Source: an uncultured Hyphomicrobiales bacterium (GTDB lineage: Bacteria; Pseudomonadota; Alphaproteobacteria; Rhizobiales; Beijerinckiaceae). Taken from it: DNA of 11,277 bases. Position 1 is the first letter of the stretch. Each line of letters starts with the position of its first letter. Positions 7,447 to 11,277 of the stretch are shown here, in pieces. Both the position numbers and the translations under genes were made by a program. The notes beneath the pieces are model-generated. The model was not told the DNA's origin. It did not search any database and was given only the letters and a program-made list of their open reading frames with translations. The DNA is taken from positions 1 to 11,277 of the forward strand of contig CAIXDD010000299.1 in assembly GCA_903918155.1 (NCBI GenBank), read 5' to 3'.

Positions 7447-8012
7447 TCGTCCTCGCGCACGAAGCGCGGCGTATTGTGGAAATCCTCAAGCCGCTTGATC
7501 GCGGTCAGCCGCACCGCCACCAGCCGGTCGGCGCGCGCTTGCGCATGTTCGATGGATTCCGCCGCGCCCGTATTGACGAGCGACACGGCCCGGTCGAGCG
7601 CCTGGCGCAATTGCGCCCCATGGCGCTCACAGATTTCCTGCAGGGTCTGCGGCGCGCGGTCGCCGCGCTGGCGCAGATGCAGGCGAATGGCGGCGATGGC
7701 GCCTGTCGCGCGATTGTCCAGCTCCTTCACGCAGGTCTCGAACGTGGAGCGGAAGGTGACGTCGAGATCGCGATAGGCCTGCAGCGCGGATTCGCGCCCG
7801 GTCAGCGGCGAGCGCGCGAAATAATCCTCATAGGAGACAGGCCGCCAGGCGAACACGTCCTCCTGCAATTCGGGCATGCTCGGCAATTGCTCGATGAGCA
7901 TGGTGATTTCGTTGAAAAGGTTGAGATAGTCATTGGCGATGCCGGACGAGGGATTGACCAACGTCATCGCGTCCGCCGCCATGCGTCCATGTCCCGGTGC
8001 CGTGCTCGCCAT
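7443..8012 (-). CDS. Hypothetical helical protein
   Basis: I do not recognise this 189-residue protein. It is probably a real gene: codon use matches its neighbours, it fills the space exactly between the convergent Sua5-type gene and the divergent SRAP gene, and its composition is that of a soluble, mainly helical protein. It has no signal peptide or membrane helix. Notable segments are NDYLNLFNEITMLIEQLPSMPEL (about 27-49), FAWRPVSYEDYFARSPL (54-70), and long charged helices from about residue 75 onward (ALQAYRDLD, TLQEICERHGAQLRQALDRAV, ARADRLVAVRL). The start at 8012 is the outermost ATG; it has only AGAGAG as a weak ribosome site. A second ATG lies 30 bases downstream (M11), and the first 10 residues look unconserved. 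Its last codon and stop overlap the Sua5 stop tail to tail. Confidence 0.75.
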   Translation of the reverse strand: MASTAPGHGRMAADAMTLVNPSSGIANDYLNLFNEITMLIEQLPSMPELQEDVFAWRPVSYEDYFARSPLTGRESALQAYRDLDVTFRSTFETCVKELDNRATGAIAAIRLHLRQRGDRAPQTLQEICERHGAQLRQALDRAVSLVNTGAAESIEHAQARADRLVAVRLTAIKRLEDFHNTPRFVREDD

Positions 8013-8114
8013 CGTCGTCTCTCTGCATCGCTTTCGTCAGCGCAAGCTCCGACTGTAGCTTGGGCGCGATAACAAAGTGTTGCCGAAATCGCGCGGATGC
8101 GACTAGTTGATTGC

Positions 8115-8960
8115 ATGTGCGGACGTTTCGCCATCACGCTGCCGCCTGAAGCCGTGCGGGCCTTCTTCCGCTACGTCGAGCAGCCCAACTTCCCGCCCCG
8201 CTATAACGTGGCGTCGACGCAGCCCGTGCCGGTTGTGCGGCTCGAGCGCGATCCAGACGGCGAGAAACGCCGCCACCTCGTGCTGGCGCGTTGGGCGTTC
8301 ACGCCCGGCTTCGTGAAAGATCCCAAAGACTTTCCGCTTGTCATCAATGCGCGGTCGGAGACCGTTCTCGAGAAACCGAGCTTTCGCGCCGCCATGCGCC
8401 GGCGCCGCTGCGTCTTCGTGGCGGACGCGTTTTACGAATGGCGCCGCGCCCCCGCCGGCGAAGGCGCCGGACGCGACAAGCGGCCCGCCCAGCCCTTCCT
8501 CATTCGCCGGCGCGACGGCGCTCCGCTTGCGCTCGCCGGCCTGTGGGAGACATGGACGGGCCCCAATGGCGAGGAGGTGGACGGCGCCTGCGTGCTCACC
8601 ACCCGCGCCAACGCCTTCATGAGCGCGGTGCATGACCGCATGCCGGTGATCCTCGATCCGCAGGATTTCGATCGCTGGCTGGATACGGACGCCCATGACG
8701 CGGAAGAGGCGCAGGCCTTATGCGCGCCTTTGCCGGAAGACGCGCTGGAGATGTGGCCGATCTCGACGGCGGTGAACAAGGTCGCCAATGACGAGCCGGG
8801 CGTCCAGACGCCCCTCGGCCCGCCTCTGACGGCTCAAGACGAAGATCAGCGGCAAGATCAGGGGGAAGATCAGCGGCAAGATCAGCGGCAAGAGTCGCGC
8901 GAAGAGACGGTTCCGACCCCGCCTCGCGCCGCCCCGCGGCAGGGCGATCTCTTCGACTGA
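8115..8960 (+). CDS. SRAP protein (YedK/HMCES-like abasic-site shield)
   Basis: SRAP (SOS response-associated peptidase) proteins crosslink to abasic sites in single-stranded DNA through Cys2, protecting forks from strand breakage; they also cut off their own Met1. The start at 8115 is set by the invariant MCGRF: an ATG 18 bases upstream would bury the catalytic cysteine. Active-site residues are all present: C2, N78 in INARSET, E108 in FYEW and H173 in VHDRMPVIL. WETW, CVLTTRAN and the VNKV..DEP block complete the domain at about residue 230. The remaining 50 residues are an addition: a charged repeat (four copies of DQRQ/DQGE, residues 244-259), a Pro-rich stretch, and the terminal QGDLFD (276-281), which resembles a sliding-clamp binding motif. 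There is no good ribosome site and no alphaproteobacterial LexA box (GTTC-N7-GTTC) upstream, so SOS control is not evident. Confidence 0.95.
   Translation: MCGRFAITLPPEAVRAFFRYVEQPNFPPRYNVASTQPVPVVRLERDPDGEKRRHLVLARWAFTPGFVKDPKDFPLVINARSETVLEKPSFRAAMRRRRCVFVADAFYEWRRAPAGEGAGRDKRPAQPFLIRRRDGAPLALAGLWETWTGPNGEEVDGACVLTTRANAFMSAVHDRMPVILDPQDFDRWLDTDAHDAEEAQALCAPLPEDALEMWPISTAVNKVANDEPGVQTPLGPPLTAQDEDQRQDQGEDQRQDQRQESREETVPTPPRAAPRQGDLFD
8844..8903 (+). repeat. 12-base tandem repeat in the SRAP gene tail
   Basis: Four units begin at 8844, 8856, 8868 and 8880: three are identical GATCAGCGGCAA and the second is GATCAGGGGGAA. A degenerate fifth unit follows at 8892. In frame they read DQRQ, DQGE, DQRQ, DQRQ, ESRE (residues 244-263). 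The recent look of the identical copies suggests slippage-driven expansion of a disordered linker. Confidence 0.85.
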
Positions 8961-8981
8961 CCTTCCGCCCGCTCGTTTAAT
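8953..8981 (+). promoter_or_regulatory. Possible sigma-70-type promoter for the PrpF-family gene
   Basis: TCGACT (8953-8958, 4 of 6 matches to TTGACA) and TTTAAT (8976-8981, 5 of 6 to TATAAT) are 17 bases apart. The -35 lies in the last codons of the SRAP gene. The -10 overlaps the palindrome at 8978-8989, as a repressor site would. Prediction only. Confidence 0.3.
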
Positions 8982-9086
8982 TCGAATTACGCATCAAATT
9001 TGAGAATCTTTGCATTTAAAGCATCGCGTCTTTTTCTGTATTTTGCATCTATGGACGATATTAATTCACAATCTGCATCAATATCG
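8961..9086. promoter_or_regulatory. AT-rich control region with palindromes
   Basis: This gap is strikingly AT-rich from about 8975 to 9085 in an otherwise GC-rich window. It holds perfect palindromes TAATTCGAATTA (8978-8989) and TCAAATTTGA (8994-9003), an imperfect one TGCATTTAAAGCA (9011-9023, 5 of 6 pairs), and GCATCAATATCGATGC (9075-9090, 7 of 8 pairs) running over the likely start codon at 9087. GCATC also recurs at 8991, 9021, 9045 and 9075. These are candidate binding sites for a dimeric regulator of the downstream isomerase and receptor genes; no regulator gene is in the window. Confidence 0.5.
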
Positions 9087-10172
9087 ATGCGCGCCGCAGG
9101 ACAGGCCTCGCCGCAGGTGCGGGTGCCCTGCGTGCTCATGCGCGGGGGCACGTCGCGGGGGCCATTCTTCCTCGCCGACGATCTCCCCGCCGATCCCGCC
9201 CGCCGCGACGCGTTTCTGCAAAAGGTCATGGGCACGCCCCATCCCCTGCAGGTGGACGGGCTCGGCGGCGCCAATCCGCTCACCAGCAAGGTCGCCATCG
9301 TCTCGCGCTCGACCCGCGCCGACGCGGATGTGGATTATCTCTTCGCGCAAGTGGCGGTGGACCGGCCTGCGGTCGACACCGGCCCCAATTGCGGCAACAT
9401 GCTGTCCGCCGTCGGCCCCTTCGCCATCGAGGCGGGGCTTGTGCCCGCCTGTGCGGGCGAGACCTTGGTGCGCATTTTCAACCGCAACACGTCGAGCCTC
9501 GTGGAGGCCGTAGTCCAGACGCCGGGCGGCGCGGTGGAATATGAAGGCGACGCCCGCATCGACGGCGTGGCCGGCACGGCGGCGCCCATTCGCCTGAGCT
9601 TCGGCGACGCCGCCGGCGGCAAGACGGGCGCCTTGTTTCCCACCGGCCGGCGCAGCGAGACCATCGACGGGATCGCGGTCACCCTGATCGATTACGCCAT
9701 GCCGATGATGCTCCTCGCCGCAGCCGATGTGGGGCTCGACGGCGCCGAGACGCCGCAGGAGATCGATGCGGATCGCGCCTTGTTCGCGCGCCTGGAGGCG
9801 ATGCGGCTGGACGCGGGCCGGCGCATGGGGCTTGGCGACGTCGCCGGCAGCGTGATCCCGAAGATCGGCCTCATCTCCGCGCCGCGTCAGGGCGGCGCCG
9901 TCACGTCGCGCTATCTCGTGCCGGACTCCTGCCATCGCGCCCATTCGGCGACCGGCGCCTTGTGCGTGGCGGCGGCCGCGCGCCTGCGCGGCACCATCGC
10001 CTTCGCGCTCGCCGCGCCCGGGCCCGCCGTCGAGGTCGAACATCCCGGCGGGAAGATCGCCATCGCGCTCGATTGCGACGGCGAGCGCGTGCGCGGTGCG
10101 GCCTTCGTGCGCACCGCACGCAGAATTTTCGAAGGCAGCGTGGTGGTTCCCGCTCGTCTGTTTACGCTTTAA
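9087..10172 (+). CDS. PrpF-family isomerase, probably 4-oxalomesaconate tautomerase
   Basis: Member of the PrpF family (diaminopimelate-epimerase-like fold), which moves a double bond in tricarboxylates. Known members are GalD, converting 4-oxalomesaconate between tautomers in gallate breakdown, and PrpF, isomerising 2-methylaconitate in propionate metabolism. Seen here: RVPCVLMRGGTSRG (12-25), VDGLGGANPLTSKVAIVS with K68, PNCGNML with C102, DARIDGVAGTAAP, LIDYAMPMMLL, IPKIGLISAPRQGG and FVRTARRIFEG. K68 and C102 correspond to the lysine and cysteine regarded as functional in PrpF. Family resemblance appears closer to GalD than to PrpF, and no prpBCD genes are present. From the ATG at 9087 the protein has 361 residues, as expected for GalD; an in-frame ATG at 9051 would add 12 residues encoded by AT-rich codons foreign to this genome. 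Neither has a Shine-Dalgarno. It lies 15 bases before the receptor gene, presumably in one operon. Confidence 0.88.
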   Translation: MRAAGQASPQVRVPCVLMRGGTSRGPFFLADDLPADPARRDAFLQKVMGTPHPLQVDGLGGANPLTSKVAIVSRSTRADADVDYLFAQVAVDRPAVDTGPNCGNMLSAVGPFAIEAGLVPACAGETLVRIFNRNTSSLVEAVVQTPGGAVEYEGDARIDGVAGTAAPIRLSFGDAAGGKTGALFPTGRRSETIDGIAVTLIDYAMPMMLLAAADVGLDGAETPQEIDADRALFARLEAMRLDAGRRMGLGDVAGSVIPKIGLISAPRQGGAVTSRYLVPDSCHRAHSATGALCVAAAARLRGTIAFALAAPGPAVEVEHPGGKIAIALDCDGERVRGAAFVRTARRIFEGSVVVPARLFTL

Positions 10173-10175
10173 ATG

Positions 10176-10182
10176 GGAGGAG
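10176..10182 (+). promoter_or_regulatory. Shine-Dalgarno GGAGGAG of the receptor gene
   Basis: GGAGGAG ends 5 bases before the ATG at 10188. This strong site decides for 10188 and against the ATG at 10173, which lies upstream of it. Confidence 0.8.
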
Positions 10183-10187
10183 ACGAC

Positions 10188-11204
10188 ATGAGCCGCAGGA
10201 CATTCATGGGCGCTGGCGCAAGCCTTTTCGCAGGAGCAAGCCTCTTAGCGGGCGCAAGCCTGTTCGCGGGGGCAAGCCTGTTCGCGGGGGCCGCTCTCGC
10301 GCAGGACTTTCCCAATCGGCCGCTGAAACTGCTCGTGCCCTACGCCGCCGGCGGCGGCACGGACGCCATCGCGCGCCTCGTCGCCCAGGCGGTGAGCGAG
10401 CGCCTCGGCCAGACCATGGTGGTGGAGAACAACGGCACGGCGGGCGGCAATATCGCCACCCAGCTCGCCGCCTCCGCCGCGCCCGACGGCTACACCGTGC
10501 TCATGGCGAACCAGGGCCCGATGGTGGTCAATCCGCATCTGTTCAAAAACATGAAGGTCGATCCGCTCGCCGCTTTCGATCCGGTGACCCTCATCACCTC
10601 CGCGCCGCTCGCGCTGGTCGTGCCCGCGAAATCCGCGAAGAAGACGGCGGCCGATTTCTTCGCCTACGCGAAGCAGAATCCCGGCAAATTGAGCTATGGC
10701 AGCGCCGGCAACGGTTCGGCCAGCCATCTGGCGACCGTGCTGCTCGCCCAGGTCAGCGGCCTGCAGGCCGTCCATGTGCCCTATCGCGGCGCAGGCCCCG
10801 CGCTCAACGATCTCGTGAGCGGGCAGACCGATTTCATGGTGACCACAATGCCCTCCGTTGCGGGCCTGATCGAATCGGGCGTCGTGCGCGCGCTCGCCGT
10901 CACCACGCCCGCCCGCGCGCCCACGCTGCCCAACGTGCCGACGTTGGATGAAGCGGGCGCGAAGGGCTATGCGACAGGCGCTTGGTATGGATTCGTCGTG
11001 CCCAAGGGAACGCCCGCGCCGATCGTCGCACGCCTGCGCGCGGCGACCATCGAAGCCATCAACAGCGATCTCGTGCGCACCCGTTTCGCCAATGAAGGCG
11101 CCGTGCCGATCGGCTCCACGCCGGAGGACTTCCGCGCGATGATGCAGGCTGAATCCCTGCGCTGGGCCGATGTGGTGAAGGCGGCCAATATCTCGCTCAA
11201 CTGA
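10188..11204 (+). CDS. Bug/TctC-family solute-binding protein with Tat signal
   Basis: Periplasmic receptor of the Bug family (tripartite tricarboxylate transporter receptors), which bind citrate-like carboxylates, aromatic acids or amino acids. The 338-residue precursor opens with SRRTFM (residues 2-7), a twin-arginine motif, then an unusually long hydrophobic stretch made of four GASLFA-type repeats, and a likely cleavage after ALA at 36-38 before QDFP. The mature part shows LLVPYAAGGGTDAIARL (48-64), the NNGTAGGNIATQLA loop, PDGYTVL, GNGSASHLA, VPYRGAGPALNDLVSGQTDFM and LPNVPTLDEAG, all typical. No TctA or TctB membrane genes are visible, so it is an orphan receptor here, as is common for Bug proteins. 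Its place directly behind the PrpF-family isomerase suggests that the ligand is a tricarboxylate or a precursor of one; the ligand cannot be read from sequence. Confidence 0.95.
   Translation: MSRRTFMGAGASLFAGASLLAGASLFAGASLFAGAALAQDFPNRPLKLLVPYAAGGGTDAIARLVAQAVSERLGQTMVVENNGTAGGNIATQLAASAAPDGYTVLMANQGPMVVNPHLFKNMKVDPLAAFDPVTLITSAPLALVVPAKSAKKTAADFFAYAKQNPGKLSYGSAGNGSASHLATVLLAQVSGLQAVHVPYRGAGPALNDLVSGQTDFMVTTMPSVAGLIESGVVRALAVTTPARAPTLPNVPTLDEAGAKGYATGAWYGFVVPKGTPAPIVARLRAATIEAINSDLVRTRFANEGAVPIGSTPEDFRAMMQAESLRWADVVKAANISLN
10218..10289 (+). repeat. Four 18-base tandem repeats in the Tat signal peptide
   Basis: Units start at 10218, 10236, 10254 and 10272; the third and fourth are identical over 18 bases (GCAAGCCTGTTCGCGGGG), while the first two differ at a few positions. 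They encode ASLFAG, ASLLAG, ASLFAG and ASLFAG (residues 11-34), forming the hydrophobic core of the signal peptide. Confidence 0.9.
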
Positions 11205-11277
11205 GCTCGTCTCCCGCGACGACGCGCGCCGCAGGGCGCGCGCCGGCGCCGCCGAGATCGTCGTCAGGCCGCCCGCG
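11205..11277. other. Right-edge intergenic sequence with GC hairpin
   Basis: The last 73 bases hold no gene I can support. A hairpin CGCGCGCC / GGCGCGCG (11223-11230 and 11235-11242, loop GCAG) has eight pairs but no T tract, so a terminator role after the receptor gene is uncertain. Confidence 0.35.

Noticed and set aside
8013..8114. Possible LexA-controlled promoter before the SRAP gene
   Set aside because: No GTTC-N7-GTTC type box and no convincing -35/-10 pair in the 102-base gap.
9078..10043. Minus-strand frame of about 320 codons opposite the PrpF-family gene
   Set aside because: Shadow of the real gene, Arg/Gly/Ala/His-rich with no motif.
11223..11242. Intrinsic terminator after the receptor gene
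   Set aside because: An eight-pair GC hairpin is present but no T run follows, so it is described only as a hairpin.
11197..11277. Open minus-strand frame of 26 codons reaching the right edge, ending in TGA at 11199-11197
   Set aside because: It could be the tail of a convergent gene, but the piece is too short and shows no recognisable motif.

Overview
The window is chromosomal DNA with high GC content, most likely from an alphaproteobacterium of the order Hyphomicrobiales (Rhizobiales). This is inferred from the GC-rich codon use, from protein features (an alphaproteobacterial type of HflK with a Gly/Pro/Trp-rich head, a Do-like protease behind HflKC, a Bug-type receptor), and from the gene order thyA, DHFR, hflK, hflC, degP-like. 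No 16S or other taxonomic marker is present, so genus is not claimed. Almost all of the window is coding; the largest gap is 242 bases. I see no tRNA, rRNA, CRISPR array, transposase or integrase.

Layout. (1) Bases 3-473: the 3' part of a CPBP intramembrane protease gene, entering from the left edge. (2) 476-934, minus strand: a small 'host attachment' family protein (baeRF12-like), convergent with the first. (3) 1177-2513: thyA and a dihydrofolate reductase gene, joined by a GTGA overlap and forming the dTMP-synthesis/folate-recycling pair. (4) 2589-4675: hflK and hflC, joined by an ATGA overlap; they encode the SPFH complex that modulates FtsH. (5) 4848-7446: a secreted Do-like serine protease with two PDZ domains, then 13 bases later a Sua5/TsaC-type threonylcarbamoyl-AMP synthase. 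(6) 7443-8012, minus strand: an unrecognised helical protein, overlapping the end of the Sua5 gene tail to tail. (7) 8115-8960: an SRAP (YedK/HMCES-like) protein that shields abasic sites. (8) 9087-11204: a PrpF/4-oxalomesaconate tautomerase family isomerase followed by a Tat-exported Bug/TctC-type solute-binding protein, probably one transcription unit for uptake and isomerisation of a tricarboxylate-like compound.

The left two thirds is ordinary housekeeping: nucleotide synthesis, membrane and periplasmic protein quality control, tRNA modification. The right third is more accessory in character. Three points deserve a second look. First, the SRAP protein carries a repetitive, charged, probably disordered tail that ends in Gln-Gly-Asp-Leu-Phe-Asp. 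This resembles the bacterial sliding-clamp binding pentapeptide and suggests a counterpart of the PCNA-binding motif of human HMCES. Second, a conspicuously AT-rich patch in front of the PrpF-family gene holds several palindromes that look like an operator array. Third, the Tat signal peptide of the Bug receptor is built from four tandem 18-base repeats. No clearly new multi-gene system is visible.
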